Notes: generated from the letters alone by a model not told the origin. A stretch of 64,000 nucleotides of DNA from Ophioderma brevispina (GCA_023653785.1 JAMKCH010012395.1:25596-89595); one strand, 5' to 3'. Numbered from the stretch's first letter, positions 1 to 13,929 are shown. A program made the numbers and translations.

Positions 1-72
1 AGTTCGTCTGTATGGATCCTTTATTAACCTCCACACCATTCATTTTCTACTACCCTCAGTAACACTTTACAG

Positions 73-142
73 AAATCTTAGCAAAACGGGATTGAAAGTA
101 ATACCCAGAAGATAGTCTAACGGTTGGGACATCTGGTTCCTT
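73..142 (+). pseudogene. Damaged LRR exon of RXFP/LGR-like receptor
   Basis: The segment lies between an AG (ctttacag) and a strong donor (gtaagtat). It is 70 bp rather than 72 bp. From phase 2 it reads NLSKTGLKVIPR, the first half of a leucine-rich repeat. It then meets a TAG and loses frame. In a shifted frame the second half reads RLGHLV, the expected L..L end of the repeat. Restoring two bases, plausibly T bases in short T runs, would give a 72-bp repeat of the same design as the exons at 20354 and 54102. By position it would be the repeat just before the YLS.N repeat, i.e. about LRR3 of an RXFP-type ectodomain. The break could be real decay or an assembly indel. What is seen is the LRR half-motifs and splice sites; the receptor assignment is inferred from the collinear downstream exons. 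Confidence 0.45.
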
Positions 143-549
143 GTAAGTATAAGTATTAAGTTGAGTCTGGTTTACAACAAACAAAATTGGAAAGCATCAT
201 ATATCTTGTTTGCATATTTTGATCTCAGGAATTCTTTGTTCCTTTTAAGAATATTTAGATAAAGAATCATATGACGATATAAGCAACAACATTCTGACTT
301 TGCAAGCAAAGACCGGGGTCACAACATTCCGAGGGAAGTACCAAAGTAAACATCTATTACCATTATTAGGCACGGGATCAAGGAAGAAAGATGCTGCATA
401 AGGCCTTTCTTGATACGCATATCGAGCCGAAGGTAAAGATGCTGCACAGATTTAATATAAATATATACTTTTCAATACTCTGGGGTATGTTAAGTCCAAC
501 GTTCACTTTGTTTGAAAATGAATATAAAAATGTTCAGCAACAATTGTAT

Positions 550-1540
550 TTACCTAAATATCAGTGACCAGTAGATGTATATCATGTGGCATTGACGACT
601 CGAGCAAATAATAGCACGTTGATATCCAGTAATGTCGGTATGCAGAGGATAAAGCACTTCCAATTACTTTTTATCTGATGGATAAGTACAGAGCCATTGT
701 TATTACCATGCAGTGAAAAGATTCCAAGTGCTATCACCACCCATTAAGATTGACGCAAAAAAACTAAGAGATTGTCCCTTCACGAATGAATAAACCTTTA
801 AGGCTTCTACTGTGCGTTCATTAACCTTGACAGTTCGGGCATCATTTTTCCGAAAAGGAAAAAGAGGACCACAAATCTGAAGAAAGTTGTTAAAGCTACA
901 TCTATTCTAATAATTGAAATAATTCAAACAAAAACTTAACTTACAGTAACTTGACGCGTAACCCCATTTCTATTCAATTACCGCGTTGTTGTTAGCATAC
1001 GTTAGAGCCAGACCCTCTTCTTTTGTATTCTTCTTAAACTTGGTGGTAAATCGAAGAGAAATGCGGGCTAGCACGCAAGTTTTATGGCTCTTGATTCTGC
1101 AAAAATGAGTTAGGTCAGACTTACCAAGCAAATATCTCATTTCGTTTCTTTTTCAATAAATGATGATATATGAAGTAAAAATATTGAAATCAAGTAGGAA
1201 TCTCAAAGTTTCTTTAATCGCTAACGAGGACAGATCAATTAAAACTGAGCGGTGATAACGCTTGAAATCTTTTCATCTGCGTAGGACAGTAACAATGGCT
1301 CGGCAGTTCCAAATAAAAAAAATGCCCCTGAAGGTTTGTCCGCTACATACCGAGTTCATTGACTATCAATAACGCCATTACACTATGGTACATAATGGCG
1401 TTATTGAATATCAATTAACGCCATAGGTACCCAAGGTAGTACTTAGTTGCTGATATTCAGAAAAGAAATTGAGATGGCATCTTATTCATTTTCATAAAAA
1501 TGTACAACTTTTACGATTGACATACCCAATAAATGGTAAT
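550..1540. repeat. Diverged copy of the 14880-16580 element
   Basis: Several blocks match 15020-16490 in the same order. They include atcagtgacca (near 562 and 15038), gagccattgttatt and related text (near 692 and 15160), atttctattcaa with taccgcg (near 967 and 16190), and the end block with attcattttca and aaaatgt (near 1487 and 16458). The arm at 1450-1540 is also the start of the large duplicated unit. No open reading frame of note. Confidence 0.5.
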
Positions 1541-4500
1541 TATAATTATTGGTAGTGGAAAAATGGTTTACTTCGGCGAAGAATCAAAATGAACAATATT
1601 TCCTTTGACCCATAGCCAATATCATAGGATACTCTTAATTACGAAAAAAGAATCAAGATCCGGAATTTTATTTTATAAAGTTTTATTATATAGGTTTTAC
1701 TGTCACAAAACAACCATTCCATGTGGCATCAGTGATAACTCCTTACACTAGTACAATTTATGCTTTATCCCAGGTATTCACTCGTCACCTCTTGTTGTTT
1801 CTATTTCCCCACGTATTTAATTGACCTATTTTTCTTTGCTTTCATGTATTTCTTTTCTTATGCAATAAATACATGAAAAGCTGTTAATGGTTCAAGTGAA
1901 TTACAAGGTAGAGACATTTGATCTGGATTACGAATAATAATGAATAACGCATGGCACTGATACCCATATAAACAGAAGTTATCCTTTGTGAGTTATTGCA
2001 AGGTTGGTTAGCTTCAAAAGCAAACCTCTTGTCTGTTGATGATTACCATAAGTAAATCCACACTTTCTTTGTGTGATGATGATATTGCTTGGGACTTGGT
2101 TCTATTGAAAGAGCGCAGGGGTTGAAGCTACATGTGACCTACTTATACCTAACCTGTTTGTCTACAACATTTGGCCAGAATATCCATTGTTCTGTTAACG
2201 GAAAATATGGCATATGTGGCTTAAGGTGAAACCGATAAAGTATTACATAGAAAACCATTATGCAATTTTGTAATTATGTAATTTACATGATTTAGGCATA
2301 AGCAAACAACGACAATAGCGCAAAGTTTTATCTTCTCGATAGTGAAAAGAGTGGGTTGTGGACAAATAAAAAGATGTAGAAGAACTCACCACCTCCACTC
2401 CTCTACTGTATTTGTGATTAAGAAATAGCGCAAAAGTAAAACACAGATTCAAGCTTTGAATCCCTCAGAGACAAGAAGGTTGGATTAACATACAGACAAA
2501 ACACATGCATTCCATGTCAATTGTTCTTATTACAACACCCGTAGGTCACGATGTCGTAATTGATATGGATGGCAAATAGCGCGATGTCCGCCAGATCTTT
2601 TTATACTAGCGATATAAGAGATCTCCATTGAGCAATCAGTGTACATAACGTCTACATATGTAAATACCTAATGCTCGGAGCCTGGAAAATATATCGAAAC
2701 TTAAAGTTCACATCCTTTTACTTTGTTGACTTACACTGCCGAGGGTCAAACAGATACTGTAAATCAATCGGATTGCTGCGAGCTGAACAAGGCTCCCGAA
2801 TAATGATTTGAAGGCAGTGGATCTTTTTGGGCAAATGCTTTCCAAAACAAAAAAATAGGAAGATGAAGAAGACAAAGGTCTTGATAATAGGCGTCAGAGT
2901 CAAATGTCTCAACATTCATGTAAATTCTCTTCACGTATGCAAAATATTCAAGCTGAAAAGAATAACTGGAACACGGGGAAGTGACCAAGCTACCCTGCAG
3001 GTCTTGTACAAGATCTTGAAATATGAGCACTGAATAAAATATTTTTACCTAAAAAATGCCGCAGCAAGACAACCGACAGTCCCGTATATAGAGTGTCCTA
3101 AAATCTTGTTCATAACTGTTGGAACACTCTGTATATATGTAGATTTTGTTCCCGCCCCCTCAATTTATTGCTGTGTGAACACGGTACACTTCGTCAATCT
3201 CGCTGCATATTAACTTCAACACTGACTTAGGAGGAGACGGAAAGGGGTAAGGAGAGTTATCATGACAATGCGCTTCAAGCTTAGTTTCCGCGCAATAGCT
3301 GCCCATATTAACAACTGTTCCAAGGACTTATGAACGATAACCGTGACTTTTAGACGAGGCTAATGGATGTAATGCTACCACATGACGCGTTCAGTACCAA
3401 AGGAGAATATAATTGAATAGTGGGAACTCATGTTTTTAATTGGGCTATTGTTAGTAGCTTACCATACTCTCCACTTTCAATCATTTGGAACCCATGACTT
3501 ATTTGTTATATTTCTGTTAAATCAGCCCTTTTAATTTTTTAAATGTATAATTAACATGTTTTATTCTGTAGTATTTTAAGGCCAACGGACACACTTATGG
3601 AAGATCAGTATTGTATATGGAGCTTTGGTAAACTGTGAAAAGCCTCTTATTAATTATTATTATTAGCATAGAACTCCAATGAGCACTGTTTTATGTACAA
3701 AAGAAAAGCGCGTTCCCAATATTTAGAATAAAAAATGCACAATGTGTCTACTAAACATTTAAAATGTATGCGTCCCTTCGCATTATTCCGAGGGTCACAT
3801 GTTAAATGTATCAACCCTTGGGCAGTCTTCCGCATTCCAATAGGTTATAGTTTGATATTCTTCTACAGCATTTGGTGCTATTTTCAACCATTTTAATTTT
3901 ATAGTCTTGAGAACAAAAGCCATACAAGTGCTAATTTAGGCCCTTGGTTTGTAGTAGTTCAAATTGAAATATCTCTGTTTAAAAATGGTGAAAATTTGAT
4001 GATTGTTTTTTTTCGCCTTTTGCTGCATCATTAACCCTGATCTAAACTAGATTTAGGTAAGACTCCATACGCGAATACTTGCAGCCTAAGTAGTGGTTAT
4101 AAAAGGCCTTACTTTTAGAAATGCCTATTTCAAATCACCTTGAATTAGGGTTTGTAGAATGGGTTGGCTGACATGGGTTGTGACATGTTTTACTTGTATT
4201 AATATTTCTACCGTATAATCATTTTTTTTTGTGCATTCCTCATGCACATACGTGCACCTTTTTCTCAATTCACTGGGAACAAGCCAATACAATGCTTATT
4301 TAGGCCTGTTTTAGTAGTTCAAATTGAATATCGCTGTTCAAAAGTGAAAAAATTGATGATTGTTTTTTTGGGGTTCCGCTTTTTGGCATAACCTACATGA
4401 TTTAAACTTAGATTTAGAGTAAGACTCCAGACGCGAATACCTGCAGCCTTAGTGTTATCAAAAAGGGCCTTACTTTAGAAATGCATTATTCACAAATCAC

Positions 4501-6120
4501 CTTGAATTCAGGTTTTGTATAATGAATTGCTGGCAGTGGGGTTGTGATATTTTTATTGTTAGTAAATTTCTCCTGCCAACGTGCACTTTTTCTCAAATTC
4601 ACTGAGGAATTCAAGTGAAAAAAGGAAAAATACTACAAACGATCAATAATGAATTACGAATATGACGGATTATTGATATCTCAATGTTCTTATCCAGATG
4701 AGATTTTGGATGTTTGTATAATCTTTGCACTGTTTATTGAATGATCTTTGAACAGGTGACACAACCAAAAAAATGCAGCTACTCTCCCGTTTCGATCCCG
4801 CGGGCATCATTGTGATATCAGTCGAATATCATAGAAATGGGAGCGATCGAAAAGCTATCTATATTGAGAAGTCCCCTTATAGCCTCCAGGCCTGAATTAC
4901 CATACGTCCTAGGAGAAAAAACCTAATTTGCTACTTTTCTTGCACTAACTATATAAAATATAAGTTCATACTCGTAGTGGGTTTAGGAAAATGAAACGTA
5001 CGCGTTACGAACACTCAAACATAAAAACCTAGATATTTGATAATGTACACACACCACGTCTTCATCAAGATAAGAGTAATGTCCTAAAAATTCCTTTAAA
5101 AAGAGAAAAAGGGCTAGTCAAGGTGAAATCTCCATGTAACGGCATTGGAAGGGAACAAATAAGATGACATTTTTGTTGGAGTTTTTTGCAAGTTGACTTA
5201 TGTGACGTTTTGCATACTTAGCCGAGGCATAAATATTTAACACAGAGTGACTATCGGCTTCATTCCCTCTTACCTTTGCGATTTTTTAAAGGGAAATAAG
5301 TTTACCATCAACATAGAACATACTACTACTACACCTTCTTCTGGCAAACATAACCTGCTATACTTACCACCACAAGATTGACCACTGCAGACTCACCGGC
5401 AAACTGGAAGAACAATTCCGGATATTTTTGCATGCCGACGGACGTAAAGTATTTTACAGGCTTCGGCAACACGTACCCCAACGTGATCAATACATTTGTT
5501 TTTTAAATATTATATTATAAAGCCCTTCCCCAAATGTAAAGCTCCCACGGTTCCCAACATTGTCACCCATGACTTTCATTTTATTTTCTGAGTTTACTTC
5601 TGATCACCACCAAAACTTAAATTTTTCAAAATGTTTTAAAAATGTTCAATCCACGCCACTTGCACTATTTTCAAATTCATAATGCAAACTTAGCACCTCG
5701 TACTTTCATGACATCTTACCTGCTCCCACGTATTGAATCGATAATTCCATTTTATGCAGAAATGGTGATTTTGTTTTAATTCGCGGCCAGAAAATCGTTA
5801 ACATGAGAATCGATGATAATTTAGACCTGAACTAAATGGAAAAATTTGCAACAGTAATCCCCATGGGTATTAAATATCGACATAAACGTGAAGGGTTCAA
5901 TTGTGGTCTTTGGATAGACCGCCCTTATTTGGCCGGTACTTAAACAATCAAACTGTCAGTTTTTATAACTATGATCTCACACCAATATTTTTGATTTACT
6001 TTACTCAAATTTTGTATACTGTTGGGATGGGTCTTTTTATATTGCTTTTTCAAAGTAACGTGGGTATAGTCAATCTTAACTATGAGTCAAATAACCTATT
6101 AAAAAAGTGTATGTCCCTTG
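1450..6120. repeat. Large tandem duplication, copy 1
   Basis: It begins gctgatattcagaaaag and is followed directly by a second copy starting gctgatattcagaaaaaa at 6126. Collinear blocks continue through 1920/6590, 2462/7199, 2760/7500, 3131/8993, 3540/9420, 4937/10495 and 5770/11530. The middle pieces 4980-5750 and 10540-11510 do not match each other. Differences are dominated by one-base insertions and deletions. No coding sequence is convincing in either copy. The unit contains an internal duplication (3909-4577) that copy 2 lacks. Confidence 0.8.
3909..4577. repeat. ~365-bp direct duplication inside copy 1
   Basis: Two adjacent segments, 3909-4215 and 4275-4577, share the same order of words: gaacaa.agcc, tttaggcc, gtagttcaaattgaa, gattgttttttt, gactcca.acgcgaata, gccttactt, aatcaccttgaatt and gttgtga. 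Copy 2 of the large repeat has the block once (about 9770-10110). The internal duplication therefore arose in copy 1 or was lost from copy 2. Confidence 0.75.
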
Positions 6121-6124
6121 GTCG

Positions 6125-9100
6125 CTGATATTCAGAAAAAAATTTGAGATGGCATCTTATTCATTTTCATAAAAATGTACAACTTTTACGATTGACATAA
6201 CCCAATAAATGGTAATTATATTATTGGTAGTAGAAAAATAGTTTACTTCGGCGAAATCAAAATTAACAATATTTCCTTTGGACCCCCATAGCCAATTAGT
6301 CATAAGGATCACTCTTTACTCCAACAGATCAAGATCCCATTTACTTTTATAAAGTTTTATTTTATAGGTTTCTACACAAAACAACCATTGATGTGGCATC
6401 ATGCTACCCCCTCACACTAGTTACCAATTAATGCTTTAAATCCCCAGATATTCACTCATCAGGCTCTTGTTATTTCTTTTTTGTCACGCTATTTAACTTG
6501 ACCTAGTTTTCTTTGCTTTCATGTATTTCGTTTCCTTATGTCAATAAATACAATGAAAATCTGTTACTGGTTCAAGTGAATACAAGGTGGAGACATTTGA
6601 TCTGGATTAACGACGAATAATAATGAATACGCGTGACCATGATACCCATAGAACATAAGTTAATTTGTGAGTTATTGCAAGGTTGGTTAGCTTCAAAAGC
6701 AAACCTCTTGTCTGTTGATGATTACCATAAGTAATCCACACTTTTTTGTTGTGATGACAACTAGCATGAATTGCTTTTGGTACTTGATTGGAAAGAAAAC
6801 TACTCTGTCTTGATTCTTATTAATAGGCAGGGGTTGAAGCTAACCATTTGACCTACTATCCTACCTGTTTGTCTACACATTGGCCCGAATATTCCTTTTA
6901 ACCGGAACTAGTATATGTGGCTAAGGTGAAACGATAAAGTCATTGCATGAAAACATTATGTAATTCTTATAATTTATGTAGTTAACTATGTATGCATACC
7001 AGATTGAGACTCATCAGAGCAACATTTTAGCGCATAAGCAAACAACGACATAGCGCCAAGTTTATCTTCTCGATAGTGAAAAGAGTGGGTTGTAGACAAA
7101 TAAAACGATTGTAGAACTCACCACCTCTACTCCTCTACTGTATTTGTGACTAAGAAATGGCGCAAAAGTCAAAACCACAGAAATCAAAGTTTTGAATCCC
7201 TCAGAGACCAAAGGAAGGTTGGATTAACATACAGACAAAACAAGCATCCATGCAATTGTTCTTATTACAAACACCCGCGGGTCAGCGATGTCGGAATTGA
7301 TATGGATAGCAAATAGCGCGATGTCCGCCAGATCTTTTTATACTAGCCGATATAAGAGATCTGCCATTGAGCAATCAGTGTACATAACGTCTACATATGT
7401 AAATACCTAATGCTCGGAGCCTGGAAAATATGATCGCAACTTAAAGTTCACATCCTTTTACTTTGTTCGACTTACACTGCCGCGGGTCAAACAGATATTG
7501 TAAATCAATCAGATTGCTGCGAGCTGAACAAGGCTCCCGAATAATGATCTGAAAGCAGTGGATCTTTTTGGGCAAATGTTCCAAAAACAAAATAGGAAGG
7601 AGAAGAAGCAAAGGTCTTGTAATAGCGCACGTCAGAGGCAAATGTTCAACATTCATGTAAAATTCTTAAGTATGCACAATATTCAAGCTGAAAAGAATAA
7701 CGGAACACGGGGGAGGGGAACAGTGACCAGCTACCTGCAGGTCTTGTAAAGATCTTGAATATGAGCACTGAATAAAAGATTTGTACCGAAAAAAATGACC
7801 CCGCAGGAAAGACACCGACAGCCCGTATATGAGTGTCTAAAAATCGTTCATAAACTGTTGGAACAATCTGTACAGGCATGTCCCAAAAAATGTGAACACT
7901 CGGAACACAGGGGACATTTTGGAAATAACTTGGTTACGCATTGGGTTGTGTTGGGTAGCTCTTAAGATAACTAAATAAGCTTTTTATTTTGCCGTTTATT
8001 TCATTTCAATGCGATATGTAAAAGCACAAAAAGATTATGCTTCGTCAAAAAGGAGAGTAAAATTCGGATTGGTCGATTTGCAGTGGTTACCTTTAGATTG
8101 TGTGAAAACAGATTTTGTAACATTACTCAAAGATGGGTTATGATTGTGTTTTGATTGGTAACTGACTATGAAAGATATTGGTAATCATTTTGAACTTCAG
8201 TAGTGTCATAAAGTGTGATTATTGTCTTTATGATCAGCCAATAACTCATTCGTTTATTTTCAAATATTAATCAGTCAGTTCACTTATTAGCAGGTGGGCC
8301 CTATCACATCGCTCAAATTACCCAGAATGTAAACAAAACCAAATTAAACCAAACAAACCAGGACACTTTCGTTATTGGATTCCCAAGAACATCTATGATT
8401 CTATAGGCAGAATTAACAACAAAAACACGAAAGTAAACAAAAAAGACATGAACAACTTTTGAATACTAAGCCTACATTGACTAATAAAGCATACAGAAAT
8501 TGGAAAATAAAGACCCAGTGGCGGCCATACAGATCCAAGAACCAGAAAAGCAAGAACTCAAGGCCAACATTTCTCTTGTTAGGGGAACAGTTGTGGTAGA
8601 TCCAACGATGAACGTTTGGTACAACACGGTGGCAGGAATCTCGATGCCTTTCTTAAATAGAAAAACACTGCAAAATCTATTTGTTTTCTTTTTAAGATGA
8701 AATAAGAATGCGCTATAAGCCAAGTGTATTCAGTTGCATCATGCTTTCAGTGTCTAAGGCCGAAATCGGACCAAGGTTTGATTTTCGCCCTCTCATAATT
8801 GATGAAGCATATTCTTTTGTTTTACGTATCGGATTTTGAATGAAATTAATGGCATATTAAAGCCTATTTTATTGGCTTTAAAGACGTACCAAACAAAGAC
8901 CCGTGCTACTTTTTCTTTTATCCAAAATGTCGTCGTTTCGATTGTTTTTTTTTTTTTTTTTTTTTTTGTTTTTAAAATTTTTTTTTGGACAGCCTGTATA
9001 TATGTAGATTTTGTTCCCGCCCCCTCAATTTATTCGTGTGAACATGGTACACTTATTCAATCTCGCTGCATATTAACTTCACACTGACTTCGGAATAGAC

Positions 9101-11870
9101 GGAAAGGGGTAAGGAGAGTGTATCATGACAATGCGCTTCAAGCATAGTTCACGCGCAATATCTGCCCATATTAACACTGTGCCAGGACTTATGAACAAGA
9201 TAAACCGTGACTTTTAGACGAGGCTAATGGATGCAATGCTCAACCAAATTAACGGTTTCAGTAACACCAAGGAAGACTATAAATGAATAGTGGGACTCAT
9301 GTTTTAATTGGCTATTGTTAGTGTGTTACCATACGCTCCACTTTCAAATCATTTTGGAACCCCTAGACTTATTTGTATATTTCTGTTAAATTGTATAATC
9401 ATTTAAAATATAAAATAACATGTTTTATTCTGTAGTATTTTAAGGCCACGGGACGCAATTATTGAAGCACAGTATTGTATTGGAACGTTTTGTACACGTG
9501 TGAAAAGCTCTTATTATTATTATGATCATAGAACTCTCTGTGGCACTGTTATTTACAAAGCGCGTTCCCAATATTTAGATAAAATGCGCAACTATGCTTA
9601 CTAAACATGTTAAATGTATGCGTCCTTCTACATGTATTCCCAAGGGTGCATGTTAAACATGTTATATGTATGCACCCTTCTGCATTTATTCCGCATTAAT
9701 AGGTTATATTTGATATTCATTTCTACGGGATTTTTGTCTATTTTCAAACTTTAAGAGGTGGTCATTTGAGAACAAGCCGATACAATGCTGGTTTAGACCT
9801 TCGTTTGTAGTAGTTTAAATTGAAATGTCTCTTTTTAAGGGTGAGATAATTGTTTACAGACGGGTCTGAACGGGTTCCATCTATGAAGTATTTTTTTCAA
9901 ACCTATTGCCCGGACCTATGGCTCCCCTAACCCGGATTTAAACTTAGATTTAGGTTAAGGCTCCATACGCGAATACCTGCAGCCTTAGTGTCATAAAAAG
10001 GCCTTTCCTTTATAGAAATGCCTTATTCAAAATCACCTTGAATTAGGGTTTGTAGAATGATTGCTGACAGTTGGGTTGTGACATGTTTTACTCTTATTAA
10101 GATTTCTACCTATATTTTTGACATTCGTTATGGAAGCGCACTTTTTTTCTGCAAAAGTCACCGAGGAATTCAGTGGGAAATAACTACCACGATCAATAAT
10201 GAATTACGAAATATAGCGGTTATTTGATATCTCATGTTCTTAATCATGAGATTTTGGATGTTTGTATAATGCTCTTGCACTGTTTATTGAATGATTATTT
10301 GAACAAGTGTAAAACCAAAAAATGAAGCTACCCCCCAGTTTTGATCCCGCGGGCATCATTGTGATATCAGTCGATATCAGACAAATGGGAGCGAGTTCTC
10401 AAAGCTATGCTATAGTGACAAGTCCCTATAATAGCCTCCATGCTTAATTACCATACAGTCCCTAGGAGAAAAAACCTAATTTGCTCTTTTTTCTTGCTTT
10501 CACTACTTATATAAAAAATAAAAGTTCTATTAATTTCAGAACAAACATAAAATAACCCTGTGCTGAAAATTCAAAATGCTATGTTATTTTAGTTTTTTTA
10601 AATAATATTAAATGTTTAAAAAAGGTCCTTGCACTGTTAAGTGGTATCGATACGCATTGGAGACCGTAAGGTGAAGAGAACTACACGAATACCGAAGCAT
10701 AAGAAAAGCTAAGCTACTCTGAGATTAAAATCTTAGGGGACTTTATCAAATTTCGATACAATAAGGGAATCCAAACGCCCATTACGTACATTCAAAATAT
10801 CGGTCTTCAAAAGCACCCCATAAATTCCACCTTCCAGGTTTTTTTCTGTGGCTATACTCAAAGGCTGTGGCGACTCAATGCTGACCTCAGAGATTTTAAC
10901 ATTATTTTTTGTGTGTAATTAATGAAAAATGTTCAACGGAAACAAGACATAGTCATGGCATCAAAATCCTCAATTACAAAGTTTTGAGATGAATTGGAAT
11001 TTTCATATTGATGCAGTAATATTGTGGTAATAGTATAAAAGTGCCACAGTATATAAGAAAAATTTCGGATCCGGTATTTTACTAAACAAAGTTTGTTTGT
11101 TTGTTTTTAATAGAGGGCTTCCATTTTGTTTACCTATTTCACATTTCTCACAGTGATTATTATGTGGACAAGAATTATATATATGTAAAAAAAACGAGTC
11201 AGCCCTTAATTATATTTACTAAACAAGGATGAGGTTTATACAAAGAGAACATTGAGCGCAGCTCGAATTCTTCGTGGGATGAAAGCTAATCCAGACCGAC
11301 AACTTTGGTGTCCTCTGTAGATTGTTATCGACTCGAGCGAGCCAAATCGTTTTCTAGTTAACCAACTTTAATACTTGGCTCGTGCAGATTACTGCAGTGT
11401 TTCTGTAAGCCACGCTATCTCTTTTCTAGTGATATACAAAAGTACCAACATCTCCCATTTGATATCGCATGAACTTTTCGGTTCCGACCACCTTCAAAGT
11501 TTACAATATTCGCTGAATTGTGGCCGAACGTGATTTTGTTTTAAAGCCCGAGGGCCAAGAAATCGCTTAAACATGAGATCGATGATATTTAGACCTGACA
11601 ATAAATGAAAATTTGCCACAGAATCCCTGTTTATTATCTCGACAGAAAACGAAGGTTCAATTTTATCTTTGATAGACAGCCCGTATTTGGCACGGTACTT
11701 AACATCAAACTGTCAGTTTTTTTATCACTCTTGATTCTCACACGAATATTCTTGATTTTAACTTTAATCACATTTTGGTATCTGTAGGGATAGGTCTTTT
11801 TATATCACTTCAAGGTAACTTGAAGATGTCAATCTTAATCTGCCATATAGTTTTTGTAACAAAATATACT
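6125..11870. repeat. Large tandem duplication, copy 2
   Basis: This is a direct repeat of 1450-6120, lengthened mainly by a 1,124-bp mariner-like insertion at 7873-8996. The end block 11530-11830 matches 5770-6080, including aacatgaga, cgatgat, tttagacctga, gttcaatt, aaactgtcagttttt and the ggtctttttatat block. See copy 1 for the correspondences. No supported gene. Confidence 0.8.
7873..8996. mobile_element. Non-autonomous mariner-like element with TA duplication
   Basis: The 5' end reads CAGGCATGTCCCAAAAAA and the reverse complement of the 3' end reads CAGGCTGTCCAAAAAAAAA. TA dinucleotides flank both ends (7871-7872 and 8997-8998). Copy 1 of the surrounding duplication has the unoccupied site near 3131, with a single TA, ctg-TA-tatatg. 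This defines the insertion precisely. TA target duplication and CAGG(G/C).TGTCC ends followed by an A-run are typical of Tc1/mariner elements. The interior has a 22-base T-run near 8945 and no recognisable transposase; a 66-80 codon open frame at 8481-8723 is not recognised. Confidence 0.8.
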
Positions 11871-11954
11871 CCTCCTCGGCTTAAAAATCGTAATGGGCGT
11901 GTGATATACTTAACTCTGTTCACAAGCTTATAATGAGTGTTCCGGTGTAGAATA

Positions 11955-12215
11955 CCCAGGGTCCCGGCTACTCAATCCGGGAACAATGGTGAACAATAGG
12001 GCAATCGATTCATTGACTCTTTACGCAACATTAGTTTCACCTTTATTTTCCGTATAAGTCTATTGAACCCCACTATTCTCCCACCGACTTATATCTTGCT
12101 TTCACACCGGTTGAAGCCACTTAGTCCGCTGGGAGCCACAGTTCGGGTTCCATAGACGATTAACGGGATAAGCGTGAAACTAATGTTGCGTGAAGAGTCA
12201 AATTAGTCGAGTGTC
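11955..12215. repeat. Short inverted repeat shared with 29950-30080
   Basis: The left part (near 11975-12055) carries ccgggaacaatggtgaac, ggcaatcgattcatt and gcaacattagtttcac. The right part carries the inverse, gtgaaactaatgttgcg (12174-12190) and gaagagtcaa. The same left text recurs at 29965-30030, where it ends in gcccggact opposite agtccggg. This is a dispersed foldback/MITE family; the superfamily is not clear. Confidence 0.6.
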
Positions 12216-13053
12216 CTGTTCTTTACCGTTGTAGACGGACAATGATTACGGCGGCCTATACTTGGACGCCAATATTTTATTTTTTTCTTTTTAATGAACA
12301 ATGCAATTAGCCAGTATTGTGCATCAATTGATTGGCACTTTGTTGCAAACCGCAGAATCATCAACACTCTGTCAAATTTATGAGTATCAGGATCGATATC
12401 CACTGGTAAAATATGTCCAAAATAGAATTTAAAACCCACGACCATGTGTCCCTCCGACGCAGAATAAGTTGCAAGGCTGGTATTTACGTTGTTATTGTCC
12501 AGTTGTCTGATTTTAATGGCGTAAAGTATATGTCACTTTTCGGTATCACACATGTACCTCGAACCACACTAGTAGAAAATTACTATATCTTTCATTTGAG
12601 CAACAGGTTGACCGTAAATCGAACTGGAGGCTGATCCTTTTGGAGGAACCTGAACAAACTAAATAAAGATGTTGCAATTAATAATCTGCTTGGTTAGTAC
12701 AAAAACAAACCACCATCGTGTTAGACAGAGGCTGCCCAGCATTCGCTGTATTATACAAACAGTGCTAGCGTACATTGACATCTGAGGCTACAGTGCTTGT
12801 AACTCATTGTCAGTCGAGAGAATTTCCAAATTTGGAGCCAGTGCCTGAGTATGACCACCATCTATGCACTGAAAATAATCAACTGAAAGAATTCTTTAAA
12901 TTATAACATTATAACAAATAGAGTTGCTGTTTTGTCATTTTAACATTTAACGTATTTGCGCAAACGTTTTCATATAACGACATATTTGCGTGATGCCTTT
13001 GTTTAGTTACACGTTGGAATTGTCTATTTTTGTTGTGTTCACATAGTGACATA

Positions 13054-13400
13054 GTTTCAGGTAAAGGCAAAATTCAAAGATAAAAAAACAATAGCTTCCC
13101 TAAAGGTCGCAAGTGAGAGCTCTCCTAAGCATGATTGTTGGTCAAAAACTCCAGGGTGCTTTCGGGACACCGCAGTATGAAAGGATACACGTAATGGAAT
13201 GCTGTTGGCAGTGATTGGTCTACGTAATCCTTCCACTGCAAAACTTTCACGTAACTGACAGTTGGCACAGTCTTGCAAGAAGCAATATCACTAGCAAATG
13301 CTGATAAAAGGACACTTGACACTTCACTTTGACCTTGCTGAAGCGGTTGGTACCGCTAGCCTTACTCTGTTTTCGACCCATAAGCTCATCCCCTTGCTAC
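13054..13400 (-). other. Unrecognised overlapping open frames
   Basis: On the minus strand one frame is open for about 80 codons and contains SYVKVLQWKDYVDQSLPTAF. A second frame is open over the same DNA from QDCANCQLRESF. Upstream is an ATG followed by GRKQSKASGTNRFSKVK. The composition is more protein-like than most of the window. I see no start, splice pattern or family motif that would support a gene, so it is reported only as a place to test. Confidence 0.15.
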
Positions 13401-13929
13401 CCTGAAATGTCCTGCCATATCTTTGGGTGGGTCTCGCAGATCTTAATGGAATGTTCAACCTAAAAGACCAGAGCTTTTAAATATTTGATTTTCAAACCTA
13501 GAGCCTTGGGGGAGGGCAACGGTTTCCGAGAATCTTTCTTATTTGTTCCAATCCTTTTAGATTAGCTAAAAGGATTTGCCATTCCGTATTTTACGACTTC
13601 AACGTGCTAATACCAACATGACTCAGTATGTTGGCACACAAACAATATGTGCTGACAAGCCTTCAAACTCTACAAAGTGAACTTCGTTATCAATAGGAAG
13701 CATTTTTGCAAGTCACAGCATTAATTACAACACAATCATTTTTTTTTTTTAAAGAGGTCCAGTAATCGATGATTTAAGCTGCATTCATCTACAAAAAGCT
13801 ATTGCATCCTTTTACATTTTGCCCTATCATGACCTTTGTAAACGGCTCATTTAACGGCTCGTACTCCTCGTCGCGGGGCTAACATCCCCAATAGTTCATA
13901 TAGCATCTAGCCTCAACGTACTTCGTAAT

